Shown piece after piece: positions 9,298-17,507 of a stretch of DNA of 64,000 nucleotides. The translations under genes were made by a program, and so were the position numbers. The notes under the pieces are model-generated. The model had not been told where the DNA came from. It searched no databases and was given only the letters and a program-made list of their open reading frames with translations. Source of the stretch: Pukyongia sp963768085 (GTDB lineage: Bacteria > Bacteroidota > Bacteroidia > Flavobacteriales > Flavobacteriaceae); assembly GCA_963768085.1 (NCBI GenBank), contig CAVYGO010000005.1:397224-461223 (forward strand). The letters are read 5' to 3'. Position 1 is the stretch's first letter. Each line of letters opens with the position of its first letter.

Positions 9298-10539
9298 TTA
9301 TCTTTGAATTTCTGCTCGAATGCCTGTTTTTGAAATGACATCCCAGAATGATGGAAACGATTTGGAGACCACATTCGGATCCTCTATTCCCAGGGTTTCT
9401 CTGAATGCAAGGGGAGCAAAGGCCATAGCCATTCTATGATCATTATAGGTTTTCACAGTTATTCCCGAATTTATCTTTTCTGAAGAATATAGAGAAAGTG
9501 TGCTGTCTGTGATTTCAACACGCCCTCCTAATTTTTCTAGTTCCCTCCTCAAGGCGGTCAACCGATCGGTTTCCTTAATCTTTAATGTATGTAAACCTGT
9601 TAAATCACAGCCAATTCCAAGGCCAAAACAGGTCACAGCAATGGTTTGTGCTATATCTGGCGTATTGGTTAGATCCAGACGCAGCTGATCTGCAATCGAA
9701 TGATTGGTTTTCGAAAGTGTAATGATGTTTTCAGATGGATGAAACTTTGTATGCACTCCCAGTGACTTATATATTTCACACAACGCGGCATCTCCCTGAA
9801 TACTTTTAGATTTATATCTTGTAAGACTTACAGTGAGATCTGCCGAAAGCGCTACGATACTGTAGAAATAGGATGCCGAACTCCAGTCGGATTCAACAGT
9901 AACGTTCACCTTGTCTGAAGTCGCTAAGGGGTATACTTTTATAGAATTCTCATCACTATCAACCTTACACCCCACCTGATGCAGTAAATGGCAAGTCATA
10001 TCGATATAGGGCCTGGAAGTCACTTTTCCTTCCAAACTCAATTCCAAACCTGAAGGCAGTGTTGGACCGATTAGCAATAATGCCGAGATATACTGACTGC
10101 TGGTTTCTGAAGGAATACTCAACTTTTCCGATCTTAGGTTACTTCCTGTAATACGCAAGGGCGGAAATCCTTCTTTCCCAGTATATACTATGTTAGCACC
10201 CAAACTACGAAGTGCATCTACCAATATCGAGATAGGTCGTTCTTTCATGCGCTTACTCCCGGTTATTTCAACGGTTCTTCCCGATTTCGCGGCGAAATAG
10301 GCGGTTAGGAATCGCATAGCGGTTCCCGCATGTTGTATGTCGATATGTTTGGAATTTGGGTCCGAAAGGGCACGTTGCAAGAGAAGGGTGTCATCACTAT
10401 CGGAAAGATTTTCGATGCTAATCCATGGAAATAAGGCCTGAAGAACCAAGAGCCTGTTAGACTCACTTTTGGAGCCTGAGATTGTAATAACCCGATGGTT
10501 ATTCACAAAAGCAGGTTCCCGGCCGAGTACAGCTTTCAT
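9298..10539 (-). CDS. aroA: 3-phosphoshikimate 1-carboxyvinyltransferase (EPSP synthase)
   Basis: Sixth step of the shikimate pathway: transfer of enolpyruvyl from PEP to shikimate-3-phosphate. 413 residues. Motifs seen: ISGSKSESNRLLVLQ (N-terminal substrate Lys), HAGTAMRFLTAYFA (LxNxGTxxR equivalent), the Asp of LTNTPDIAQTI, LKIKETDRLTAL and NDHRMAMAFAPLA. The start overlaps the end of the small membrane protein gene by 4 bases (ATGA), giving a mazG-like/membrane protein/aroA operon. The pathway's entry enzyme is encoded nearby at 15328-16410. Confidence 0.96.
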   Translation of the reverse strand: MKAVLGREPAFVNNHRVITISGSKSESNRLLVLQALFPWISIENLSDSDDTLLLQRALSDPNSKHIDIQHAGTAMRFLTAYFAAKSGRTVEITGSKRMKERPISILVDALRSLGANIVYTGKEGFPPLRITGSNLRSEKLSIPSETSSQYISALLLIGPTLPSGLELSLEGKVTSRPYIDMTCHLLHQVGCKVDSDENSIKVYPLATSDKVNVTVESDWSSASYFYSIVALSADLTVSLTRYKSKSIQGDAALCEIYKSLGVHTKFHPSENIITLSKTNHSIADQLRLDLTNTPDIAQTIAVTCFGLGIGCDLTGLHTLKIKETDRLTALRRELEKLGGRVEITDSTLSLYSSEKINSGITVKTYNDHRMAMAFAPLAFRETLGIEDPNVVSKSFPSFWDVISKTGIRAEIQR

Positions 10540-10778
10540 TTTTTCTGATCTTCTTTTTTTAATCTGGCTCTGAACTTACCGAAGGTAACAAAGAATCCAT
10601 ATACCAAACCTGCCGCTATTAACCCTCCAAAGAAATAAAGTGGATTTTGTTCCGTAAAATACACCATCGAAAAACCTTCGATCGCCCACTTAACAATTGT
10701 AAATAATACTGCAAATGCAATAGCCAGTGAAACGACAGATCTCCAGAATCCTTTATGTGAAATTACCCTTTTAAACAT
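10536..10778 (-). CDS. Small membrane protein, two predicted helices
   Basis: 80 residues with two hydrophobic segments, about 14-33 (VVSLAIAFAVLFTIVKWAIE) and 46-66 (PLYFFGGLIAAGLVYGFFVT), and a Lys-rich cytoplasmic tail (RARLKKEDQKK). Its ATG overlaps the mazG-like stop by one base and its stop overlaps aroA by four, so it is translated from the same mRNA. I do not recognise a functional family. The tight coupling is typical of flavobacterial aroA neighbourhoods. Confidence 0.75.
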   Translation of the reverse strand: MFKRVISHKGFWRSVVSLAIAFAVLFTIVKWAIEGFSMVYFTEQNPLYFFGGLIAAGLVYGFFVTFGKFRARLKKEDQKK

Positions 10779-11104
10779 TAGTTCAGTTTTTTATTACTGT
10801 GATGGCGATCGTGATCACGCGTCGCTTTCTTCTGTAGTTTTTTATTGAAAGCGGATTCCATATCTATCCCGGTCTGGTTGGCGAGACATAAAACAACGAA
10901 TACCACATCGGCCAATTCTTCTCCCATATCCAGCGCCTTATCGCTATCCTTTTCACTTTGCTCTCCATATCGCCTTGCGATGATACGTGCCACTTCCCCT
11001 ACTTCTTCAGTAAGTTGCGCCATATTAGTTAGCTCGTTAAAGTAGCGAACACCATGCTCCTTAATCCATTTATCTACAGCTAATTGAGCGTGTTTCAAGT
11101 CCAT
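10778..11104 (-). CDS. MazG-like nucleotide pyrophosphohydrolase
   Basis: 108-residue all-alpha NTP pyrophosphohydrolase of the MazG/dUTPase superfamily, likely hydrolysing non-canonical NTPs to NMP and PPi. The metal-binding signature is visible as LTEEVGEVARI (about 30-40) and GEELADVVFVVLCLAN (about 71-86), i.e. ExxE...ExxD. It is the first gene of the unit that continues into the membrane protein and aroA. The 161-bp AT-rich gap upstream presumably holds its promoter. Confidence 0.87.
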   Translation of the reverse strand: MDLKHAQLAVDKWIKEHGVRYFNELTNMAQLTEEVGEVARIIARRYGEQSEKDSDKALDMGEELADVVFVVLCLANQTGIDMESAFNKKLQKKATRDHDRHHSNKKLN

Positions 11105-11265
11105 ATTTCTAAAATTTATTTGCTTTCTATATTTGTACCGAGATAAAATTACTTATTCTTTGATCAGTACAATGTTCGATTTTAAAATAATTGCGTATTA
11201 GATTTGTACTATAACTGCAGTCAAAGTAACAATTTTCATGATTTTTACTGCATGACATTGATCAT

Positions 11266-11718
11266 TTAATCTTTTGTTTTAGAGTCAATAACTATGGTGA
11301 CAGGGCCATCATTCACAAGGGACACATCCATCATAGCGCCAAACTCACCAGTATATACTTCTTTACCAATCAATTCACCCATTTCCTTAACAAAGGATTC
11401 GTACATAGGTATGGCTTTCTCGGGACGGGCCGCTTTTATAAAGGAAGGCCGATTACCTTTTTTCGTACTCGCGTGTAATGTGAACTGACTCACCACAATG
11501 ATATCTCCGCCTGAATCCAGGATACAGTTATTCATCGCACCATTTTCATCTGAAAAGACCCTGAGACGTGCTATTTTCCCAGCCAACCAGGAAATGTCCT
11601 CCATCGTATCTTCGGTTTCAACACCTAACAGTATTAAATACCCTGCACCGATTTGCGAAATAGTTTTTCCCGCGACCGTAACCGATGCTTCTTTTACTCT
11701 TTGAATAACCGCTCTCAT
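11266..11718 (-). CDS. dtd: D-aminoacyl-tRNA deacylase
   Basis: Removes D-amino acids (and Gly from tRNA-Ala) mischarged onto tRNA. 150 residues, the normal Dtd length, starting MRAVIQRVKEASVTV. Both signatures are present: VVSQFTLHAST (SQFT motif) and VNDGPVTIVID (cross-subunit Gly-Pro motif; here the cis Gly-Pro is GP in NDGPVT). It follows rsgA with an 11-bp gap and is likely cotranscribed with it. Confidence 0.96.
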   Translation of the reverse strand: MRAVIQRVKEASVTVAGKTISQIGAGYLILLGVETEDTMEDISWLAGKIARLRVFSDENGAMNNCILDSGGDIIVVSQFTLHASTKKGNRPSFIKAARPEKAIPMYESFVKEMGELIGKEVYTGEFGAMMDVSLVNDGPVTIVIDSKTKD

Positions 11719-11729
11719 ACTATTTCATA

Positions 11730-12662
11730 TTAACGATATGTATCCTCCTCTCCTCCGGACATGATCTGTAAATAACTTTTATAGCGCGACCAGCCGATCT
11801 CCCCGTCTTCCAGAGCCTTCTTAACCGCACATTGCGGTTCTTCGATGTGAAGACAGTTATTGAATTTACAATCCTGTTTTAAGCTAAAGAATTCGGGAAA
11901 GTAGTCGCCCAGTTCTTCATCATCCATTTCTACCACACCGAAGCCTTTAATTCCCGGAGTATCGATGATCCTCGCCCCAAAAGACAAATCGTACATCTCG
12001 GCGAATGTGGTGGTATGCTGTCCCTGCTGATGCTGTTCGGATGTTTCAGATGTTTTCAAATTTAAACCGGGTTCCAGGGCATTTATCAGGGTCGATTTTC
12101 CAACGCCACTATGACCTGAAAACATACACACTTTAGCGTCCATGAGGGCTTTGACCTTATCGATATTCTTACCAGATTTGGCTGATATTCCTATGCAGGT
12201 GTACCCAATTTTCCGGTACAGGGCAGCGAGGTATTTAATTTCAAGAAGTTCCTCTTCGGTACAACTATCGATTTTGTTGAACAACAGCACAGCTTCAATT
12301 TCGTAGGCTTCGGCGGTTACCAGAAAACGATCGATAAAAGTGGTAAAGGTAGGTGGGTTATTCAAGGTGATCAACAGAAAGGCCAGATCGATATTAGCCG
12401 CTATAATATGGGTTTGTTTTGAAAGCTTCACGGACTTTCGAATGATATAATTTTCCCTTTCATCAATAGTATGGATGATCCCCACTGTTTCATCACCTTT
12501 GGTTTCCACATCGAAATATACATGGTCACCTACGGCAACAGGATTTGTGCTCTTTATACCTTTCATTCTGAACTTTCCCTTGATCCTGCATTCGTAGAAC
12601 TTTCCGTTCTCGGTTTTCACCGTGTACCAACTCCCTGTAGATTTATATACCGTTCCTTTCAT
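11730..12662 (-). CDS. rsgA: Small ribosomal subunit biogenesis GTPase RsgA
   Basis: Circularly permuted GTPase that checks 30S maturation. About 310 residues. Domain order: an OB-fold N-terminus, then G4 (LFNKIDSC), G1 (GHSGVGKSTLIN), G3 (DTPGIKGFG), then a C-terminal zinc-binding helix with Cys-x5-Cys-x-His and a further Cys (CKFNNCLHIEEPQC). ATG 12662 (MKGTVYKSTG) is used; the longer frame to 12671 would start with TTG. It forms a two-gene unit with dtd. Confidence 0.96.
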   Translation of the reverse strand: MKGTVYKSTGSWYTVKTENGKFYECRIKGKFRMKGIKSTNPVAVGDHVYFDVETKGDETVGIIHTIDERENYIIRKSVKLSKQTHIIAANIDLAFLLITLNNPPTFTTFIDRFLVTAEAYEIEAVLLFNKIDSCTEEELLEIKYLAALYRKIGYTCIGISAKSGKNIDKVKALMDAKVCMFSGHSGVGKSTLINALEPGLNLKTSETSEQHQQGQHTTTFAEMYDLSFGARIIDTPGIKGFGVVEMDDEELGDYFPEFFSLKQDCKFNNCLHIEEPQCAVKKALEDGEIGWSRYKSYLQIMSGGEEDTYR

Positions 12663-12744
12663 TCCGTACAAAATTCAGAAAATAAAAATTAACCCCGGTA
12701 TAAATCTTTCATATTTACTTATAACGCAAACAAAAACACTTATT

Positions 12745-13197
12745 ATGAGCAAAATCCTATTTACATTTTTCATTTTTTTTACATGCATCCAGGTGAACCA
12801 GGCACAAACTTACGAGTATCAACCGGTAACCGTAATCGAGTCAATTGTGCCAAATGGTTTAGGGAGGTCCCGAATGATCACGGCTAATGAAGCACGCGAT
12901 TATAAGGAGTATACGACAACACGTTCGGAAGAAGACAATGACCGGAACAAATCCAGTCGTAGTGATATTCGCGTAAAAGGTTTTGATAAAACCAAACTTC
13001 TTAATTTCTATAACATTGGAGGAATACGATTTCAGAACATCGCTGCTAATGATGCCCTGGTAATGTCCAAGATCAACACTATGGCCGAAGAGGGCTGGGA
13101 GTTAAGCTGGATTAACAGCGGCGTGGAAAGTGATAGCGGAAAAGGGGATGGTACCGGGATCTTTATTACCCGTTACACACTCAGAAGAGCTAAATAA
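12745..13197 (+). CDS. Hypothetical secreted protein
   Basis: 150 residues with a clear signal peptide (MSKILFTFFIFFTCIQVNQA, cut near AQT). The mature part is polar, with a charged central stretch (SEEDNDRNKSSRSD) and an EEGWELSWINSG segment near the C-terminus like that of small proteins containing a DUF4177-type fold, though I am not certain of that match. The frame is open upstream to 12622, but ATG 12745 gives the signal peptide. It is flanked by divergent rsgA and a terminator. Confidence 0.65.
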   Translation: MSKILFTFFIFFTCIQVNQAQTYEYQPVTVIESIVPNGLGRSRMITANEARDYKEYTTTRSEEDNDRNKSSRSDIRVKGFDKTKLLNFYNIGGIRFQNIAANDALVMSKINTMAEEGWELSWINSGVESDSGKGDGTGIFITRYTLRRAK

Positions 13198-13216
13198 CAC
13201 CTAATTAAAAAAGAAT

Positions 13217-13241
13217 AAAAGCCCGCTATACGCGGGCTTTT
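13217..13241. terminator. Bidirectional intrinsic terminator
   Basis: AAAAGCCCGC / GCGGGCTTTT stem with a TATAC loop, between two convergent genes. T-runs exist in both directions. Confidence 0.92.
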
Positions 13242-13245
13242 ACAT

Positions 13246-14004
13246 TTAGTTCTTTAAGATCTCAATAGGGCCGTTTTCGGTCGAGAGGAACAGGAGTTGC
13301 CCTCCTCCATTGATCTTGACCCTGCCCTCAATTGGCTTCTTGGAGTATTCCCGGACATTCATATTTACTTTTGGCATCACTCCGGTTAAATTAAAATCAC
13401 TCCGTAAGTACCCATTCTTTCGTGAGATTAGACGCACTTCTCGTTTTATCCCTTCCGGTAATCTAACAGTAATCCCGCCGTTCATGGTAACAAGTGAAAC
13501 AGGCTTATTTGGATTTAATTTCTGAAAACTCATATCGATCGAACCATTGGCCAGATTAACCATCGCATATTCTCCCAAATTAGAAGCTCTTAAGGAACCA
13601 TTTAATTGATTCACTTCAATACCATTATGCAGGTTTCGAAGTATGATCTCCCCGCCTTTAATTAATTCGGCCTTCACAAATACTTTTTTTGGTATTTCCA
13701 GGCTAAAATCCAGAGACTCGAATCCGTTGGGTTCTTGCGCTTTAATACGAAGCGTTCTGCCTGATATTGAAGTTGTGAAAAACCTTTCAGAATGGGATGA
13801 AAGGATGGGTTGGCGTTTCCCTTTGCTGTTAACATGAATCGCTTGTAATTGCCCCCTGTTGGCAGAATTTCCTTTGATTTCAATATTACCCCAATAGGAT
13901 TTAACAAAGAGTGTATCGATATTCGACATATTTAGCATTTCAACCTGGGCCACACCTGCTGCAGAAATTAGCAGACATAGTAATAAAAATTTCTTTTTCA
14001 TCAT
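13246..14004 (-). CDS. Secreted adhesin-like beta-helix protein (DUF4097-like)
   Basis: 252 residues with a signal peptide (MMKKKFLLLCLLISAAGVAQ). The body consists of short alternating hydrophobic/polar strands with repeated N-G and G-S/I patterns (HNGIEVNQLNGSLRASNLG, NLANGSIDMSF, TMNGGITVRLPEG), as in DUF4097/GIN beta-helical proteins. It is the last gene of a three-gene unit with an ECF sigma factor and a membrane-anchored partner (ATGA overlap of 4 bp), so it may be a target or sensor for the sigma system. Confidence 0.7.
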   Translation of the reverse strand: MMKKKFLLLCLLISAAGVAQVEMLNMSNIDTLFVKSYWGNIEIKGNSANRGQLQAIHVNSKGKRQPILSSHSERFFTTSISGRTLRIKAQEPNGFESLDFSLEIPKKVFVKAELIKGGEIILRNLHNGIEVNQLNGSLRASNLGEYAMVNLANGSIDMSFQKLNPNKPVSLVTMNGGITVRLPEGIKREVRLISRKNGYLRSDFNLTGVMPKVNMNVREYSKKPIEGRVKINGGGQLLFLSTENGPIEILKN

Positions 14005-14693
14005 TTCGTGTTTTTAGTTTCTACTTTATTTAACAATTCCTCGATCTTATTATTGACCGTCTCATCCAGTGCTTTTGAGGATTTATACTGATGTAAACCT
14101 TCTGTTACATTGGAAAAATCTGTTAATTCCAAAGCATTGAGCATGGCCATTTGTACAGTTGGAATCTCACTTTGGTTCAGGTTAGTGAGCAACTCATCGG
14201 AATCAAAAAATTGAGGTGTATAGTTCTCAAGTAAGTCGATCATCGCTATCTGTATATTCGGATTTTGTTCTTTAGCCAAGAGTAGTTTAAGATCAAAAAC
14301 ATCATTCTTCGAGAGGCTTTTCGAGTTAAGGTCGTATACGAATGACAGCTTATCAGGGTTAGACGCCAAAGAGGTATAGTCACCCATCACTGAATTATTG
14401 TTAAATGGTTTCAACCATAACAAAAGGAGCAGGCAGGCCGCGATCGCTGATATAATGACAAATGATCGAATATTTCGTGTTTTACCAACAACGGACGCTT
14501 TTTCGACATTCGCAATAAACTTATTTAATCGAGTATCGGTGGTCCTTGGAACTTCGGTAAAAGGTAATTCCTTCAAAAGTTCCAGCGGAAGACGTAAGGC
14601 CTTTACCTCCTCAATTGTTTGCTCGTCAGGCTCCTGAACGACCAATTCGTCAAGGTGATCCATCAATTTCAAAATTTCTTTATCTGTTTTCAT
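14001..14693 (-). CDS. Probable anti-sigma-like membrane protein with HEAT-like periplasmic part
   Basis: 230 residues: a ~75-residue cytoplasmic N-terminal part, one transmembrane helix (FVIISAIAACLLLLLWL, about 84-100), and a helical extracytoplasmic part that looks like HEAT repeats (NIQIAMIDLLENY, TVQMAMLNALEL). It sits between an ECF sigma factor and a secreted beta-helix protein with 4-bp overlaps on both sides. The position and topology (cytoplasmic domain, one helix, periplasmic domain) suggest an anti-sigma factor. No classical zinc anti-sigma (HxxxCxxC) motif is present. Confidence 0.65.
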   Translation of the reverse strand: MKTDKEILKLMDHLDELVVQEPDEQTIEEVKALRLPLELLKELPFTEVPRTTDTRLNKFIANVEKASVVGKTRNIRSFVIISAIAACLLLLLWLKPFNNNSVMGDYTSLASNPDKLSFVYDLNSKSLSKNDVFDLKLLLAKEQNPNIQIAMIDLLENYTPQFFDSDELLTNLNQSEIPTVQMAMLNALELTDFSNVTEGLHQYKSSKALDETVNNKIEELLNKVETKNTK

Positions 14694-15253
14694 AATTCTT
14701 TAATTCCTGAATTAGTAATGATGGTATTAAGATTTTTAAGTGCCCTGCATACTCGAATCCTGATACTATTCACGGAAGCGCCTTCTATCTGCGCAATTTC
14801 GCAATAGGGTATTTCCAACAAGTAATACATGCTAATTACTTTTCTTTCAGAAACTGGTAATTGCGCCATTGCTTTTTTGAGTAGTTCTGTCTTAAAGTTT
14901 TGTTGCAATTCAAAATCTTCCTCGTAGGCTTCTTCTTCCTGAAAAGTATCTATTGACTTGAGTCTGGAACTCTTTTTAAAATGATCCTTAAGTAAATTAT
15001 TCGACATTTGGTACAGCCAGGATTTGAACTTCTTTGAGGGATCAAAACTGTTTCTATACTTATAGATCCGCTCGAATAATTCCATTAGCAGATCATTGGA
15101 TACCTGATAATCCTGCGTAACATTTATGAAATAATTCAGCAAAACAATTTTATAACGCGTGTATAGTACTCCCAGATTAGAAGTAATTCCCTCCTGTAGC
15201 CGCTGCATCAATATTTCGTCCTTCTCAGATTGCATACACTTTATATACTTCAA
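14690..15253 (-). CDS. RNA polymerase ECF sigma factor
   Basis: 187 residues. Region 2 is visible (NDLLMELFERIYKYRNSFDPSKKFKSW, split here for length: NDLLMELFERIYKYRN then FDPSKKFKSWLYQMSNNLL) and region 4 (ALLPVSERKV-type AQLPVSERKVISMYYLLEI, then YCEIAQIEGASVNSIRIRVC as the -35 reading helix-turn-helix). The linker is longer and more acidic than usual (FQEEEAYEEDFELQ). First gene of an operon with its probable anti-sigma partner and a secreted protein. It should control an envelope-related regulon. Confidence 0.88.
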   Translation of the reverse strand: MKYIKCMQSEKDEILMQRLQEGITSNLGVLYTRYKIVLLNYFINVTQDYQVSNDLLMELFERIYKYRNSFDPSKKFKSWLYQMSNNLLKDHFKKSSRLKSIDTFQEEEAYEEDFELQQNFKTELLKKAMAQLPVSERKVISMYYLLEIPYCEIAQIEGASVNSIRIRVCRALKNLNTIITNSGIKEL

Positions 15254-15300
15254 AATAAGAAAAGCATTTCATGGAATACTGAAAAATGAGGTATTATCAT

Positions 15301-15329
15301 AAAAAAGCCCGCTTTCCGCGGGCTTTTTT
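15301..15329. terminator. Intrinsic terminator after the DAHP synthase gene
   Basis: 12-bp stem AAAAAAGCCCGC / GCGGGCTTTTTT with a TTTCC loop. It overlaps the last bases of the DAHP synthase-chorismate mutase stop codon and ends that operon on the minus strand. Confidence 0.92.
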
Positions 15330-16410
15330 AATTACTAATAACTTTTTTCTGGTGGTTGATCGACTCCTGGTGGATGGCTTTGTAAATGCGAAGTACAAAT
15401 TCCTCGCTTAAATTCTGGTCCTCCCCCTCGAGGATCATCTTTCCAAGGATCTCATTCCAGCGTTTTGTTTGGAGGATCGCTACATTATTGTCCTTTTTCA
15501 AGTACCCAATCTCATCTGAGATCTTCATGCGCTTCCCGAGTATCTCGAGAAGTTTATGATCTATCACATCTATCGTGGTGCGTAATGTGGACAATTTATT
15601 CCTGAATTCAACAGCGTCACCTTCCTCCTTCCTAATACGAAGATCGATGGTGATCTGGTCCAAGGTTTTAGGCGTTATTTGCTGAGCGGCGTCACTCCAC
15701 GCATTTTCAGGGTCGTGATGGGTTTCTATCATGAGACCATCGTAATTCAGATCGAGCGCTGTCTGGCAGAGATCGAAAATAATATCCCGGTTTCCCGCGA
15801 TATGTGACGGATCGAGAATTAGTGGAAGATCGGGAAACCTATTCTGCAGATCGATAGGGATCTGCCATTCAGGGTTGTTGCGATAGCGGGTTTTTTCATA
15901 GGTTGAAAAACCACGGTGGATCACCCCTAAATTTTTTATTCCAGCTTCATAAAATCGTTCCACAGCACCTAACCACAGAGCGAGGTCGGGATTCACTGGG
16001 TTTTTAACAAGTACTGGTTTGTCAGTTCCGCGTAAAGCTTCGGCGATCTCTTGCACTATAAATGGTGAAACCGTGGTTCGCGCCCCTATCCAGAAAATAT
16101 CCACATCGTGTTTCTGGGCGAGGTCCACATGGGCTGGACTTGCAACTTCCGTTGTTATCATCAATCCGGTTTCCTCCTTTGCCCGTTGCAGCCATTTCAA
16201 TCCAAGTGCGCCCACACCTTCAAAATTCCCCGGGCGGGTACGCGGTTTCCATATTCCGGCCCGCATTACGGTTGTATCGGTATCTTTTAACTGATGTGCT
16301 ATATTCAGGACCTGGTCTTCTGTTTCAGCGCTGCAGGGTCCTGCGATCACCAGCGGATGGGTTAACTCCATTTTATTTAACCAGTTCCGCAGTTCTTTAT
16401 TATTTTCCAT
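15328..16410 (-). CDS. Bifunctional 3-deoxy-7-phosphoheptulonate synthase / chorismate mutase
   Basis: First step of aromatic biosynthesis fused to the chorismate-to-prephenate step. 360 residues. Residues ~1-260 are a type I-beta (KDO8P-like) DAHP synthase: VIAGPCSAET, RAGIWKPRTRPG, VLVKNPVNPD, HRGFSTYEK and LILDPSHIAGNRD. Residues ~270-355 are an AroQ-type chorismate mutase (LRTTIDVIDHKLLEILGKRM ... KRWNEILGKM). The start overlaps pheA by 11 bp, so it is translated from the pheA message and should be under the attenuator at 17290-17410. No tyrA or aminotransferase lies between the two genes. Confidence 0.95.
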   Translation of the reverse strand: MENNKELRNWLNKMELTHPLVIAGPCSAETEDQVLNIAHQLKDTDTTVMRAGIWKPRTRPGNFEGVGALGLKWLQRAKEETGLMITTEVASPAHVDLAQKHDVDIFWIGARTTVSPFIVQEIAEALRGTDKPVLVKNPVNPDLALWLGAVERFYEAGIKNLGVIHRGFSTYEKTRYRNNPEWQIPIDLQNRFPDLPLILDPSHIAGNRDIIFDLCQTALDLNYDGLMIETHHDPENAWSDAAQQITPKTLDQITIDLRIRKEEGDAVEFRNKLSTLRTTIDVIDHKLLEILGKRMKISDEIGYLKKDNNVAILQTKRWNEILGKMILEGEDQNLSEEFVLRIYKAIHQESINHQKKVISN

Positions 16411-17269
16411 CTGCCATTACATTTGTAAGTTCACTCGGGACATTCTCCTTATTCTGAGTGTAGGCTCCCACGATTTTAAACTCCTTAACCGTTTTGCTTA
16501 ATTCTTCCATAGCATCGTAAAATTTCTGAAGATCATTAAAGGTAATATCAATGAAGAACGCATACTTCCATCGCACGCCAGGAACCGGCAGTGATTGTAT
16601 CTTCGTGAGATTTATATCGTACCCTGCCAGGAGCTGAAGGGCATTACTCAAAGTCCCCACTTCACTTCCTAATTGGAATTTAATGGTCGCTTTATTCGGT
16701 ATTTTTTTACTGAAGCTGGCACCCCTTTTTCCCATAAGCACAAAACGGGTTTCGTTCTCCTTTATATCCTGAATATTACTATCCAGGATCTTCAGACCAT
16801 AACGATCTGCTACCTGCTTACCAGCAATAGCTGCAGCACCTTTTATGTTATTCTCCCTAATTCTTTTCGCTTCGGAGGCCGTGTCCTTCCCCTCGATGAT
16901 CTTGAATTGCGGAGGAAATTTCCGGAGATAATCCTTGCATTGCAGTAGTGCGACAGGATGCGAATGAACTTCAAAAATATCGATGATCGACTCAGTTTCA
17001 AGCGCCATTAAATACATCTGAATATTCAGAAAAACCTCATCGAATATCTCAAATTCATCGGCGTCGATTAGATTGTAGTTCGGCAAGATTGAGCCGGCAA
17101 TAGTATTTTCGATAGCCAGAACGCCATATTCGGCTTTGCCTTCTTTAACACATTGTGTGACATGGTCGAACGCCTCGCACTTTAACAGTTCAATGTCCTG
17201 GTTGGGAAATAATTTCTGAACAGCTTCGTCATGGAAAGATCCCTCAATTCCCTGTATTGCAATTTTCAT
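16400..17269 (-). CDS. pheA: Prephenate dehydratase
   Basis: Converts prephenate to phenylpyruvate, the committed step to Phe. 289 residues. The N-terminal half holds the dehydratase domain (QGIEGSFHDEAV, LAIENTIAGSILPNY, SHPVALLQC, and ETRFVLMGKRG, the TRF motif). The last ~90 residues are an ACT regulatory domain (GTLSNALQLLAGYDINLTKI then QSLPVPG where ESRP is found in enterobacterial PheA). There is no fused chorismate mutase, which is instead on the downstream DAHP synthase. It is preceded by a Phe-rich leader peptide and terminator, evidence for Phe-tRNA-dependent attenuation. Confidence 0.95.
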   Translation of the reverse strand: MKIAIQGIEGSFHDEAVQKLFPNQDIELLKCEAFDHVTQCVKEGKAEYGVLAIENTIAGSILPNYNLIDADEFEIFDEVFLNIQMYLMALETESIIDIFEVHSHPVALLQCKDYLRKFPPQFKIIEGKDTASEAKRIRENNIKGAAAIAGKQVADRYGLKILDSNIQDIKENETRFVLMGKRGASFSKKIPNKATIKFQLGSEVGTLSNALQLLAGYDINLTKIQSLPVPGVRWKYAFFIDITFNDLQKFYDAMEELSKTVKEFKIVGAYTQNKENVPSELTNVMADGK

Positions 17270-17289
17270 AATTATGAGATTTAATAAAT

Positions 17290-17316
17290 AAAAAAACCCG
17301 GAAGTATTTTCCGGGT
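17290..17316 (-). terminator. Attenuator terminator in the pheA leader
   Basis: On the minus strand: ACCCGGAA, loop AATAC, TTCCGGGT, then seven T. It ends about 20 bp before the pheA ATG. Its 5' arm (ACCCGGA) is exactly complementary to TCCGGGT inside codons 19-21 of the leader peptide, which would form an antiterminator. Confidence 0.88.
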
Positions 17317-17338
17317 GAATTATGTTGTTATAGTATCA

Positions 17339-17410
17339 TTACAAATAAACCCGGAGTCTTCCAAAAAAATAGAAAAACCAAAAGTTAAAATATGTAGTGT
17401 TATTATTCAT
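17339..17410 (-). CDS. Phe-rich leader peptide of the pheA operon
   Basis: A 23-residue frame upstream of pheA: MNNNTTYFNFWFFYFFGRLR followed by VYL and a stop. It contains six Phe, three Tyr and one Trp, almost all within codons 7-16. Codons 19-21 contain TCCGGGT, able to pair with the 5' arm of the following terminator. A ribosome stalled at the Phe codons would leave that segment free to form the antiterminator; a ribosome reaching the stop would cover it. This is the classical logic of ribosome-mediated attenuation. Confidence 0.85.
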   Translation of the reverse strand: MNNNTTYFNFWFFYFFGRLRVYL

Positions 17411-17429
17411 CGTTATTGTTATTATCTGT

Positions 17430-17467
17430 GCTAAAGTAAACATTTAGAGACAACAACAAAATGTTTT
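17430..17467 (-). promoter_or_regulatory. Candidate promoter of the pheA leader
   Basis: On the minus strand a TTTTG (-33 type) is followed after 18 bp by TACTTTAG (one mismatch to the Bacteroidota -7 consensus TAnnTTTG), about 20 bp before the leader-peptide ATG. Confidence 0.45.
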
Positions 17468-17507
17468 AGACGTTTTTTTATTTGTGTACTTTTACCACCA
17501 ATAATAT

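Noticed and set aside
15328..17269. tyrA hidden in another frame between pheA and the DAHP synthase gene
   Set aside because: The two genes overlap by 11 bp; there is no space for it.
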